Positions 53,057-60,699 of a DNA stretch of 64,000 bases are shown piece after piece. Source of the DNA: Paenibacillus sp. 32352. GTDB lineage: Bacteria; Bacillota; Bacilli; Paenibacillales; NBRC-103111. The stretch is from assembly GCF_002042965.1 (NCBI RefSeq), contig NZ_MZNT01000003.1, forward strand, positions 1 through 64,000, in the 5' to 3' direction. Under the pieces are notes generated by a model. It searched no databases and was not told the origin of the DNA. It saw only the letters and a program-made list of their open reading frames with translations. Position 1 is the first letter of the stretch. Every line of letters starts with the position of its first letter. The translations under genes and the position numbers were made by a program.

Positions 53057-53845
53057 ATGGACGAACAGCGAAAAGTTGCATTCATAACCGGGAGCGCCAA
53101 AGGCCTGGGTAAGATGGCAGCCTTGCTGCTGGCAGAGTCGGGCTGCGATATGGTTATTAATTACGTTCAAAGCGATAAAGAAGCTGTAGAGCTGAGAGAA
53201 CGCATACAGAGCATGGGGGTCCGGTGTCTTGCGCTTCAGGGCGATATCACACGCCAGGACCAAATGAAGAAGCTTGTTCATCACACAGTCGATGAGCTAG
53301 GCGGTATCGATATCTTGATCAATAATGCGGGCCCGTTTGTCCGGGAACGCCGTCTGTTCGCCGATTATGAGCCCGAGGAAATCGAATATTTGATGCAGGG
53401 CAATCTGCTAGGCGTCATGCAATTGGATCATCTGGTGCTTCCATATATGAGGCGAAGGCGTTGGGGGAGAATCATTCATTTCGGCTTTGGACATGCCGCT
53501 GAAGCCAGAGGCTGGCCTCATCGGGCAGTGTACGCCGCTGCCAAGGTCGGGCTCGTCTCCTTTACCAAAACCTTGGCCGTAGAAGAGGCTCCGCATGGAA
53601 TCACGGTGAATATGATTTGTCCGGGCGATATTCGCGGTGCGAATAAAGAGAAGAGGATTCAGGAAGTAGAGCACGAGCAGGATGAGGAATCTCCGCGGGG
53701 GCGTCCTGGAGCAGGCGAGGATGTGGCGAGAGTTATCGGCTTTTTATGCGAGGAGCGCTCTGATTTTATTACAGGGAATATCATGGATGTGTCAGGCGGA
53801 TTGGATCCTATTCGGGCGATGATCGGCTCTCAGAGAATGTCATAG
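53057..53845 (+). CDS. SDR family oxidoreductase (atypical)
   Basis: 262 residues. Rossmann motif TGSAKGLGK, NNAGP and the Y-x3-K of VYAAAKVGL are present, but the serine normally about 13 residues before the Tyr is replaced (segment IIHFGFGHAAEARGWPHR). The rest resembles FabG/YtkK-type short-chain reductases. The C-terminus SGGLDPI is normal. GAGGAGGACGTTC-ATG at 53057 is the start. Substrate unknown. Confidence 0.87.
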   Translation: MDEQRKVAFITGSAKGLGKMAALLLAESGCDMVINYVQSDKEAVELRERIQSMGVRCLALQGDITRQDQMKKLVHHTVDELGGIDILINNAGPFVRERRLFADYEPEEIEYLMQGNLLGVMQLDHLVLPYMRRRRWGRIIHFGFGHAAEARGWPHRAVYAAAKVGLVSFTKTLAVEEAPHGITVNMICPGDIRGANKEKRIQEVEHEQDEESPRGRPGAGEDVARVIGFLCEERSDFITGNIMDVSGGLDPIRAMIGSQRMS

Positions 53846-53877
53846 ACAGGAATCTTGCGAACCGGGAGAAAAAAGGG

Positions 53878-53932
53878 AAAGACCCTACGCGTCGAACGAT
53901 CCTGATACAGGATGGTCGCATAGGGTCTTTTG
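53878..53932. terminator. Bidirectional terminator between SDR and nfu genes
   Basis: AAAGACCCTA / TAGGGTCTTT with inner GATCCTG/CAGGAT-like pairing; A/T flanks on both sides. Confidence 0.85.
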
Positions 53933-53954
53933 CTGTTACAGCAAGAAGATGGAA

Positions 53955-54200
53955 TTAGAACACTTGAACGACTTCTTGGACGCCTTCCACTTCTTCAAGA
54001 AGGGCGCGTTCAATACCGGCTTTCAGTGTAATGGTCGAGCTTGGGCAGCTGCCGCAAGCACCCATCAACTTCAATTTCACGATGCCGTCCTCGACATCAA
54101 CAAGCTCAACGTCACCGCCGTCGCGCTGCAGGAACGGACGAAGCTTATCTAAAACCTCCAGTACTTCATCGTACATGGTGCTTTGTGCATTTTCACTCAT
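53955..54200 (-). CDS. NifU-like Fe-S scaffold (Nfu/YutI)
   Basis: 81 residues, a lone NifU C-terminal domain. [45 protein letters not shown] contains the cluster-binding C-x2-C. Delivers Fe-S clusters to apoproteins. AAAGGAG 8 nt before ATG 54200; the GTG at 54209 is closer to the SD than usual. Divergent from the YuzB-like gene. Confidence 0.92.
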   Translation of the reverse strand: MSENAQSTMYDEVLEVLDKLRPFLQRDGGDVELVDVEDGIVKLKLMGACGSCPSSTITLKAGIERALLEEVEGVQEVVQVF

Positions 54201-54278
54201 TTGATTCACTCCTTTCTAAACATATTATATTACAATAGTATCAAAAATAAAATGGTTAACAAGGTGGCTGACACAGGA

Positions 54279-54539
54279 ATGAGACCTATCATAGAATTTT
54301 GTACCAATAATATGCACCACGGTACCGAAGAGCTTATGAAAAAGCTTGAAGCGAATCCCGAATACGATGTCATTGAATATGGCTGCCTCGGCAATTGCGG
54401 AGAATGCTATTTGTTTCCCTATGCGCTCGTCAACGGGGAGATTGTAGCGGCGCCGGATGTGGACGAGCTCGAAGCGCTGATCATGAATAAAATAAAAGAG
54501 ATCGAAGCCATGCTCGATCTCTTTGGTGATGAAGCTTAA
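54279..54539 (+). CDS. YuzB-like DUF1450 protein
   Basis: 86 residues. MRPIIEFCTNNMHHGTEELMKKLE and VIEYGCLGNCGECYLFPYALVNGEIV match DUF1450/YuzB, a thioredoxin-fold ferredoxin-like family with four Cys (positions ~8, 34, 38, 41) suited to a [2Fe-2S] or redox site. AAGGTGG 11 nt before ATG 54279. Its stop overlaps the end of the convergent dehydrogenase gene. Neighbouring yutI- and yutJ-like genes recall the Bacillus yut region. Confidence 0.85.
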   Translation: MRPIIEFCTNNMHHGTEELMKKLEANPEYDVIEYGCLGNCGECYLFPYALVNGEIVAAPDVDELEALIMNKIKEIEAMLDLFGDEA

Positions 54540-55597
54540 CCGAAATGCCGTTTGGACATCCAGAGCACACCGCTCTTGATAGCCCGCGGCACCATGCCCG
54601 TTACAGGGCGTTTGCCCAATAACGCAAAGCCGGATTTTTTGCCGAGCGATCCCAAAACCCCTTTGAGCTTGATTTTACCAAGCCGAGGGGTTTCGTTTTT
54701 CCATACGGCGCGCATCACTTCCGCAACTTGACGGCCTTGTCCTTGAGCGGCTTGCGCGCTAGGACTAAACGGCAGGGACGCACAGTCGCCGATCACGTAC
54801 ACTTCAGGATAATCCGGGAGCTGATGGTATTGGTTAATAACCAGTCTGCCCTGGCTGTCCTTAGGAAGCTGAAGCTGGCGAACGATTGGGCTCGGCTGAA
54901 TGCCTGCTGTCCAGATCGTTGCATCGGTATAGATGAGCTCCTGCTGGTTATGCAGAATGCCGCCCTCCAGACGGGTAAGGCAGATGTGGGACCTCATCTC
55001 GATATCATGCTCAAGCATCCATTCGCGGACGAAGGTTTGAAGCTTGCCCGGGAAGGCGGACAATACGCTAGCGCCTCTATCCAATACGCGGATATTCAGA
55101 TCCGCCCGGCTCTCGCGAAGCTCGGCTGCGATCTCTACGCCGCTGAGTCCTCCGCCGACGATAGTCACCTGACCATAAGGTGCGATATCATTGACGGTTT
55201 GGAACGTTTTGCGGGTGGAGGATAACGTTTGAATGCTGTGTGAATACTGCTCTGCGCCTTCAAGGTTATGGTACTTGTCAACACAGCCTAGTCCGATGAC
55301 AAGCCAGTCGTACGAAAGCGGTTCGTCATTTTCGAACAGAATCAGCTTTCTTTCCAGATCCACGCCGGTCACTTCACCGAACTTCAGTATAAGACGCGGA
55401 TCTACAGGGAATTGAACACGAATATCGACGTCGGACACCGTTCCGGCTGCAAGAGCGTAATATTCGGTTTTCAGGCCTTGGTAAGGCATGCGGTCAACCA
55501 TTACCAACACCGTATCCGTAGGCAAATCTTTTTCCAGCAGCTCGTTAGCTACGGTCATTCCGCCGTATCCGCCGCCTAATATAACCATTTTCTTCAT
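54536..55597 (-). CDS. NADH dehydrogenase-like flavoprotein (YutJ type)
   Basis: About 353 residues. FAD Rossmann motif VILGGGYGGMTVANEL, second nucleotide motif VTIVGGGLSGVEIAAELRE and VYVIGDCASLPF define type-II NADH:quinone oxidoreductase relatives (NDH-2/YutJ/YumB). Likely membrane-associated electron entry to menaquinone. AAAGGG before ATG 55597 fixes the start; the frame is open back to 55660. Confidence 0.9.
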   Translation of the reverse strand: MKKMVILGGGYGGMTVANELLEKDLPTDTVLVMVDRMPYQGLKTEYYALAAGTVSDVDIRVQFPVDPRLILKFGEVTGVDLERKLILFENDEPLSYDWLVIGLGCVDKYHNLEGAEQYSHSIQTLSSTRKTFQTVNDIAPYGQVTIVGGGLSGVEIAAELRESRADLNIRVLDRGASVLSAFPGKLQTFVREWMLEHDIEMRSHICLTRLEGGILHNQQELIYTDATIWTAGIQPSPIVRQLQLPKDSQGRLVINQYHQLPDYPEVYVIGDCASLPFSPSAQAAQGQGRQVAEVMRAVWKNETPRLGKIKLKGVLGSLGKKSGFALLGKRPVTGMVPRAIKSGVLWMSKRHFG

Positions 55598-55707
55598 TGA
55601 GTTAACCCTTTCTATGAGGAACATCCTTGCTGCTATTTCACCACATGAGGCGAAATCCAATTTTTACAATATAGACACATCATTACATGAACTTGATGAA
55701 CAGCTGA

Positions 55708-56811
55708 TTATTCGTATACTTTGATTTCGTTATAAAAGGTATCGCGTTCGACCGGAATACGTCCGGCCCCTTTAACAAGCCAAACCAGCTCGTCGCGTGT
55801 CAAACCTTCCGGAGACAATGCGCCTGCAGCATGGCTGATTCTTTCCTTTACAATCGTGCCGTGAACATCGGAAGCCCCGAATGAAAGTGCGATTTGCGCC
55901 AGCTGGGTGCCCAAATTGATAAAGTAAGCTTTAATATGAGGAATATTATCAACCATCAGCCGGCTGATGGCGATCGTCTTCAAATCGTCAAAAGCGGCTA
56001 CGCGGCGCTTGATCCCTGCGTTGACATTGGCGGGCTGAACGGAATTCGGAATGAAGACCATAAATCCGTTCGTATCGTCCTGCAATTCACGCAGTAATAT
56101 CATATGCTGAATCCGCTCTTCCAACGTTTCGATCGAGCCGTACAGCATCGTTGCATGGGTTTTCAGGCCGAGGGAATGAGCGTCCCGCTGTACCTGCAGC
56201 CATTGATCGGTAGTTGCTTTTCCTACGCCCATTTTTTTACGGTAACGTTCGGACAAGATTTCTGCGCCGCCGCCGGTAAGAGTCGCGAGACCAGCATCCA
56301 TCAGCGTTTGAAGAACCTCTTTATAGGTTAACCCACTGATGCGGGAAAAAAACTCAATTTCCGCTGCCGTATGAGCCTTGATAGTAACGTCCGGATAACG
56401 TTCCTTCAACGCGCGGATACAATTGACGTAATACTCAAAAGGAAGATGAGGGTTATGTCCTTGCGCAATATGGAATTCGCGCATTCCCGGATGAATGTGC
56501 TGGTCGATGTATTCGAACATTTCCTCAGGGGTCAGCGTGTAGGCTCCTTCTTCACCCTCATCGCGGCGGAAATGACAGAACGCACAGTGCGCCTCACAGA
56601 CATTGGTGAAGTACAGGCTCATATTGTCTATGAAATAGACTTTTTTGCCGTTTTTTCTCAAGTTCACTTCGTTGGCTAATTGGCCAATCGTCAGCAAATC
56701 GTCGGATTGGTACAGAAACACGCCGTCCTCCAGGGAAAGGCGCTCCCCATGCTTTACCTTCTCGGCGATTTCCGCCATCCTTTGATCGGGATTGCTAATT
56801 ATAATGCTCAT
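55708..56811 (-). CDS. mqnE: Aminofutalosine synthase (radical SAM)
   Basis: 367 residues, the length of MqnE. The radical SAM motif C-x3-C-x2-C is in NVCEAHCAFCHFRRDEGEEGAYTLTPEEM; REFHIAQGHNPHLPFEYYVN and LTGGGAEILSERYRKKM follow. It adds the 3-carboxyvinyl-oxybenzoate to SAM to give 6-amino-6-deoxyfutalosine in alternative menaquinone synthesis. MqnC is the nearest confusable family. GGAGGTGGCTTT precedes the ATG. Confidence 0.92.
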   Translation of the reverse strand: MSIIISNPDQRMAEIAEKVKHGERLSLEDGVFLYQSDDLLTIGQLANEVNLRKNGKKVYFIDNMSLYFTNVCEAHCAFCHFRRDEGEEGAYTLTPEEMFEYIDQHIHPGMREFHIAQGHNPHLPFEYYVNCIRALKERYPDVTIKAHTAAEIEFFSRISGLTYKEVLQTLMDAGLATLTGGGAEILSERYRKKMGVGKATTDQWLQVQRDAHSLGLKTHATMLYGSIETLEERIQHMILLRELQDDTNGFMVFIPNSVQPANVNAGIKRRVAAFDDLKTIAISRLMVDNIPHIKAYFINLGTQLAQIALSFGASDVHGTIVKERISHAAGALSPEGLTRDELVWLVKGAGRIPVERDTFYNEIKVYE

Positions 56812-57240
56812 AAAGCCACCTCCGTAATAATAGGGTATAAAATATAAAAGAATACGTGTCCAGCACGCATAGAACCGGTAATGCAGCTTAGCATGCCAGA
56901 AAACCGCTCGACCCTCGGATCAACATCTAGCGGCTACAATTAGGACTGCGTCTGAAGCTGTGAAACCTTGCACAAACTTTTCCATAATAAAGAATGCTGA
57001 GTCCAAAACCAGTAAACAATACTCCCTATTATAAACCTCAGATTGTGGACGAGCAATACATAGTTCGACAAAAGGCCTTCCAAGCGTCCGGATGAATTTA
57101 TAAAGGGCGAAGGGACGGAAGTCCTTGAGGAGAATCCTTATAAGGAGTATACTGTAATAGAAGAAGCTTTATGAAAGAAATAAAGCCAAGGAAGCTGAGC
57201 TTTGCTTGGGTTAACCTAAATCAGCAAGGAGGAAATCATC
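56812..57240. other. Intergenic region with degenerate coding stretch and iscA-type promoter
   Basis: A 429-bp gap between divergent mqnE and the A-type carrier gene. About 57063-57173 is an open stretch of 36 codons (FDKRPSKRPDEFIKGEGTE...) closed by TAG upstream and lacking any start codon: possibly a gene remnant. Next to the carrier gene are two leader hairpins (GCTTTAT/ATAAAGC; CCAAG.AAGCT/AGCTT.CTTGG). Confidence 0.5.
57125..57153 (+). promoter_or_regulatory. A-type carrier gene promoter with palindromic spacer
   Basis: TTGAGG (57125-57130), a 17-bp spacer, then TATACT (57148-57153). The spacer contains the perfect palindrome TCCTTATAAGGA (57135-57146), a candidate operator. Confidence 0.65.
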
Positions 57241-57612
57241 ATGATTAAAATTAGCGATACAGCATGCGATAAAATTAAAGAGCTATTGGAGAACGAGGGA
57301 ACGCCGGATTTGTTTTTGCGTCTGGGTGTAAAAGCGGGCGGCTGCAGCGGTTTTTCTTACGGCATGGGATTTGACGATAAGGAGCAGGAAGGCGACAAGA
57401 GCTTTGAAATCAACGGACTGAAAGTCGTAGTAGACGCCGACAGCTCCAAGTATTTGTACGGTATTGAGATCGACTTTAAGGATTCCGGCATGGGCGGCGG
57501 CTTCACCATCGACAATCCTAATGCTGTTGCAAGCTGCGGCTGCGGCTCTTCCTTCAAAGTGAAGGACGAAGAGGGCGCTCCGGAGAAATGCGACGATAAG
57601 GTCGAGGCTTAA
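57241..57612 (+). CDS. A-type Fe-S carrier (IscA/ErpA/SufA family)
   Basis: 123 residues. Conserved cluster ligands in AGGCSGFSYGMGF and the C-terminal CGCGSSF; the last ~16 residues (acidic, with an extra Cys, EEGAPEKCDDKVEA) extend beyond the usual family end. Transfers Fe-S clusters to target proteins. AAGGAGG precedes the ATG. Stands alone with its own promoter, close to nfu and other Fe-S/electron-transfer genes. Confidence 0.93.
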   Translation: MIKISDTACDKIKELLENEGTPDLFLRLGVKAGGCSGFSYGMGFDDKEQEGDKSFEINGLKVVVDADSSKYLYGIEIDFKDSGMGGGFTIDNPNAVASCGCGSSFKVKDEEGAPEKCDDKVEA

Positions 57613-57654
57613 TAATAAACACGTCAATCCACAATCATTAAATTGAATGTACAC

Positions 57655-57739
57655 AACCCTAGATATGACTTTTTAGGGTTGCGAATTACAACCTTCCAAG
57701 CCTGTGTATGGTGCAAATACACAAGCTGGGAGGTTTTTT
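57655..57739 (+). terminator. Two hairpins after the A-type carrier gene
   Basis: AACCCTA/TAGGGTT (57655-57680), then AACCTTCC...GGGAGGTT with inner TGTGTAT/ATACACA and a T6 tail (57690-57739). The second is a convincing terminator. Confidence 0.8.
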
Positions 57740-57827
57740 ATTATGCTTAGAAAGAGGGAGCGAAGAGTACCAAGCGGGTAGCGTTTTAGCTTAGGAAGTG
57801 AATCACATTTTATCAAAGTTAATTTAC

Positions 57828-57862
57828 TTGTTGAGATCACCACACAATAATATAATTGTGTG
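57828..57862 (+). promoter_or_regulatory. MocR-type gene promoter with palindromic operator
   Basis: TTGTTG (57828-57833), a 17-bp spacer, then TATAAT (57851-57856). The -10 lies inside CACACAAT-N6-ATTGTGTG (57841-57862), suggesting autoregulation. Confidence 0.65.
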
Positions 57863-57881
57863 AAAAAAGGATGTGAGTAAG

Positions 57882-59270
57882 ATGCCTGTAAATTCATTTG
57901 AAAATTATCCGATGAGCTGGGAGCCTACCATAGATAGAACACTGAAACCGCTATATCTAACGTTAGCTAATCAACTTGAAGAAGACATTATAACTGGTTC
58001 TTTACTTCCAGGAACAAAATTACCGCCGCAAAGAGAACTAGCGGATTTTTTGGATATCAATGTGAGCACTGTATCGAAGGCTATCAAAGTATGTGAATTG
58101 AAAGGTTTATTAAGTGCAACAGTAGGCAGTGGCACGTTCGTTTCCTTTGATGCATTATCCAATTCTTATTTGCTAAGCACCGACAAGCAAAATAATGTCA
58201 TTGAAATGGGGGCAACCCTTCCTGAGTCTAATTCCTATGAGCCGCTGATGTTGCAACTTAAAAACATGGTGAATGAATCGGATTTTGCAAAATGGTTCTG
58301 TTTTAGTAGATCGGATGACGTGCTGTGGCAGAAGGACGCAGCATTAAGATTTATGAGTAGGGGCGGTTATCATGCGGATGCCGATAGCATCTTGTTTGCT
58401 AATGGTGGGCAAAACGCTATAACAGCAGTTCTAGCCAGCCTTTGCAAACATGGTGATAAAATTGGTACGAATCCACATACTTACCCTGGTATAAAAACGA
58501 CAGCCGCTATGTTAGGCATTCAATTAGTACCAATCAAAAACAAAGACGGGGAAATGAGTGAAGAAGCTCTTACTTATGCTTGTAAAAATGAGAATTTAAA
58601 AGGTATATATCTTATACCGGATTACCATAATCCAACTACCGACAGAATGTCGCTTGATCGCAGGAAAGCTATTGCACAAGCAGCAAAAGAACATAATATT
58701 TTCATCATTGAGGATGCTACTTATCATCTATTGTGTAAGGAGTCTGTACAGGCAATTGCCACATTTGCCCCAGAACAAACAATTTATATAGCCAGCTTGT
58801 CAAAAACCGTTGCGCCGGGACTTAGAATTGCTTATGTTTCTGCTCCTGAACAATATAGAAAGTCGCTTTCCAACGCACTTTACAACTTGAATATTTCCGT
58901 TTCGCCGTTGTTAGCAGAACTTGCTGCCCGACTCATTGTTTCCAATAATCTCGATGCGATAATTGAAAACAACCGAAAAAACACAATGTATCGAAACCAA
59001 TTAGTAAGTAAATTCTTATCAGACTATGTTTGTCATGGAGGTGGAACAGGTATTTTTCGCTGGTTACAGCTACCAAACAATATGACCGGAGCAGATTTTG
59101 AAGCTCTTGCCTTAGAGCATGGTGTCCAGGTATATGCTGCCGAGCGATTTACGGTTGGGAACAGCATTCCTGAAAAAGCAGTTCGTCTATCCATTTGTGC
59201 TCCAAAAACGGTTGAAGAATTAGAGAAAGGCTTAATGATATTACAACAACTTTTAAGATCACTTCAATAA
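57882..59270 (+). CDS. MocR/GntR-aminotransferase family regulator
   Basis: 462 residues. N-terminal GntR winged helix (YLTLANQLEEDIITGSLLPGTKLPPQRELADFLDINVSTVSKAIKVCELKGLL) fused to a type-I aminotransferase fold with the PLP Lys in IASLSKTVAPGLRIAY. These bind PLP or an amino-aldehyde and regulate adjacent metabolic genes; phzF downstream is the obvious candidate target. GGATGTGAGTAAG-ATG at 57882. AT-rich compared with neighbours. Confidence 0.9.
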   Translation: MPVNSFENYPMSWEPTIDRTLKPLYLTLANQLEEDIITGSLLPGTKLPPQRELADFLDINVSTVSKAIKVCELKGLLSATVGSGTFVSFDALSNSYLLSTDKQNNVIEMGATLPESNSYEPLMLQLKNMVNESDFAKWFCFSRSDDVLWQKDAALRFMSRGGYHADADSILFANGGQNAITAVLASLCKHGDKIGTNPHTYPGIKTTAAMLGIQLVPIKNKDGEMSEEALTYACKNENLKGIYLIPDYHNPTTDRMSLDRRKAIAQAAKEHNIFIIEDATYHLLCKESVQAIATFAPEQTIYIASLSKTVAPGLRIAYVSAPEQYRKSLSNALYNLNISVSPLLAELAARLIVSNNLDAIIENNRKNTMYRNQLVSKFLSDYVCHGGGTGIFRWLQLPNNMTGADFEALALEHGVQVYAAERFTVGNSIPEKAVRLSICAPKTVEELEKGLMILQQLLRSLQ

Positions 59271-59279
59271 ATTGTTCGC

Positions 59280-59307
59280 CACACAATTATTTTATTGTGT
59301 GGTTTTT
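59280..59307 (+). terminator. Terminator sharing the MocR operator palindrome
   Basis: CACACAAT-N6-ATTGTGTG followed by GTTTTTTG. The arms are identical to the operator at 57841; only the 6-nt centre differs. Confidence 0.75.
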
Positions 59308-59353
59308 TGATGGGTGATAAGATAATACCAATCGATTTTTAGGAGAATAGACG

Positions 59354-59437
59354 ATGCAAAAGCAATTTCTGGATAACGAAAAAATTTTAATCGGAGGTCA
59401 TGCCGTAATTTGTATCGAAGGTACACTAAAATTATAG
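59354..59437 (+). CDS. 27-residue mini-ORF between mocR and phzF
   Basis: MQKQFLDNEKILIGGHAVIC then IEGTLKL, preceded by AGGAGAATAGACG. No family recognised. May be a leader peptide or the truncated start of a lost gene. The rest of the 59308-59526 gap shows nothing else. Confidence 0.35.
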   Translation: MQKQFLDNEKILIGGHAVICIEGTLKL

Positions 59438-59526
59438 TGGACAATTAATTGAGACCATTAAACTAGTAACATGGGTGTACTATTTTTCATTATCAATTAT
59501 CAAATTACTTTTAGGAGGATTTCTTT

Positions 59527-60393
59527 ATGGATTTTTTTATAGTTGATGTATTCGCAGAACAAAAATACGAAGGCAATCAATTGGCTGTCTTTATTCCTGA
59601 TAAACCTTTATCAACAGAAGAAATGCAAAAGATCGCAAGAGAGATGAATTTTAGCGAAACAACATTTATTTTATCCGATAGGCACAGCAATGGAGGGTAC
59701 GATGTTCGGATATTTACTCCTGATATAGAAATCCCTTTTGCTGGTCATCCAACATTAGGAACAGCTTTTGTTATTCAAAAGCAATTAGAAAATAACGAAA
59801 GTAATCAAGTAATCTTAAACCTTCAAGTTGGACAAATACCGGTAAATTTCGAAGGTGAACAACTTATAATGAAGCAAAATCAACCCTCTTTTGGAAGGAT
59901 TATCTCCGAGGTTGATAAAGTCGCTGACATTCTACAGATTTCGAAAGAGGATATTGATTCGCGCTTCCCCATTCAAATTGTTTCAACTGGGCTACCAGCT
60001 GTAATCGTTCCTCTTCGTTCGTTGGATGCTGTAAACCGTTGTAAAATTAACCATACTCATTTTCAAAATTTCATAAATGACGTGATAAAGGCTAATCTTC
60101 TTGTTTTTGCACATGAAGCCATTCATAAAGAAAATGATTTGAATGTAAGGGTATTTATGAATGATACGGGGTTTTTAGAAGACCCTGCTACTGGTAGTGC
60201 TAATGGGAATTTGGCGGGCTACATAATTTCACATAATTTATTTGAAAGCAATAATATTAATTATCGAGTTGAGCAGGGGTTTCAAATGGGGCGCCCATCC
60301 ATATTAACTGTTCAAGCTAAACAGCTTTTAGATTCCATCCAAATCAAAGTAGGCGGTAAAGTTTTCTTAATTGCTAAAGGAGAATGGTATTGA
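59527..60393 (+). CDS. PhzF family isomerase/epimerase-like protein
   Basis: 288 residues, two-lobed DapF-like fold. The catalytic Glu sits in MNFSETTFIL; FTPDIEIPFAGHPTLGTAFV and DPATGSANGNLAGY are PhzF signatures. No other phenazine genes are present, so the substrate is unknown. AGGAGG precedes the ATG. AT-rich, same composition as the MocR gene. Confidence 0.92.
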   Translation: MDFFIVDVFAEQKYEGNQLAVFIPDKPLSTEEMQKIAREMNFSETTFILSDRHSNGGYDVRIFTPDIEIPFAGHPTLGTAFVIQKQLENNESNQVILNLQVGQIPVNFEGEQLIMKQNQPSFGRIISEVDKVADILQISKEDIDSRFPIQIVSTGLPAVIVPLRSLDAVNRCKINHTHFQNFINDVIKANLLVFAHEAIHKENDLNVRVFMNDTGFLEDPATGSANGNLAGYIISHNLFESNNINYRVEQGFQMGRPSILTVQAKQLLDSIQIKVGGKVFLIAKGEWY

Positions 60394-60486
60394 AACTGGT
60401 CCCGTGCCATCCTTAGGTTTTTTGACTCTATCTGACATACATTTATTAAGAACACCGTCACGATCCAAGAATACTGCTTTATTCAT
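60367..60486 (-). pseudogene. Severed 5' end of a GmhB/HisB-like HAD phosphatase gene
   Basis: On the minus strand AGGAGGATGC-ATG begins MNKAVFLDRDGVLNKCMSDR, the HAD-IIIA motif-I start of heptose-bisphosphate or histidinol phosphatases (DxDGV). Homology-like sequence stops after ~25 codons and the frame ends in TAA inside the 3' end of phzF (39 codons). The remaining ~130 codons of such an enzyme are missing. SD and start are intact, so this is a break rather than decay. Confidence 0.7.
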
Positions 60487-60578
60487 GCATCCTCCTAATA
60501 ATGCTGGCATCACCTTATATTAGTTTAAACCATCTGCTTCTTTTATTGGTGGTGGGAATTTTTAATAGCAGAAACTAG

Positions 60579-60618
60579 GCGCTCCTAACGGTTTTGTTCG
60601 TTAAGGGTGCTTTTTTTT
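60579..60618 (+). terminator. Terminator downstream of phzF
   Basis: GCGCTCCTAACG / CGTTAAGGGTGC (wobbles and one mismatch) then eight T. Confidence 0.7.
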
Positions 60619-60636
60619 CTATAAATGAGTTTGGAT

Positions 60637-60681
60637 TTGCATTTGGAGCTAAACTTCTCTATAATATAGGAACAAATGTTC
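60637..60681 (+). promoter_or_regulatory. Promoter and LexA (SOS) box of the YolD-like gene
   Basis: TTGCAT (60637-60642), a 17-bp spacer, then TATAAT (60660-60665). GAACAAATGTTC (60670-60681) matches the Bacillus LexA core GAAC-RNRY-GTTC perfectly and covers the predicted start. Confidence 0.75.
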
Positions 60682-60699
60682 TTATTTAGAGGTGAAGTC

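Noticed and set aside
59527..60393. Phenazine biosynthesis cluster
   Set aside because: Only a PhzF-family protein is present; no phzA/B/D/E/G genes, and PhzF relatives have many other roles.
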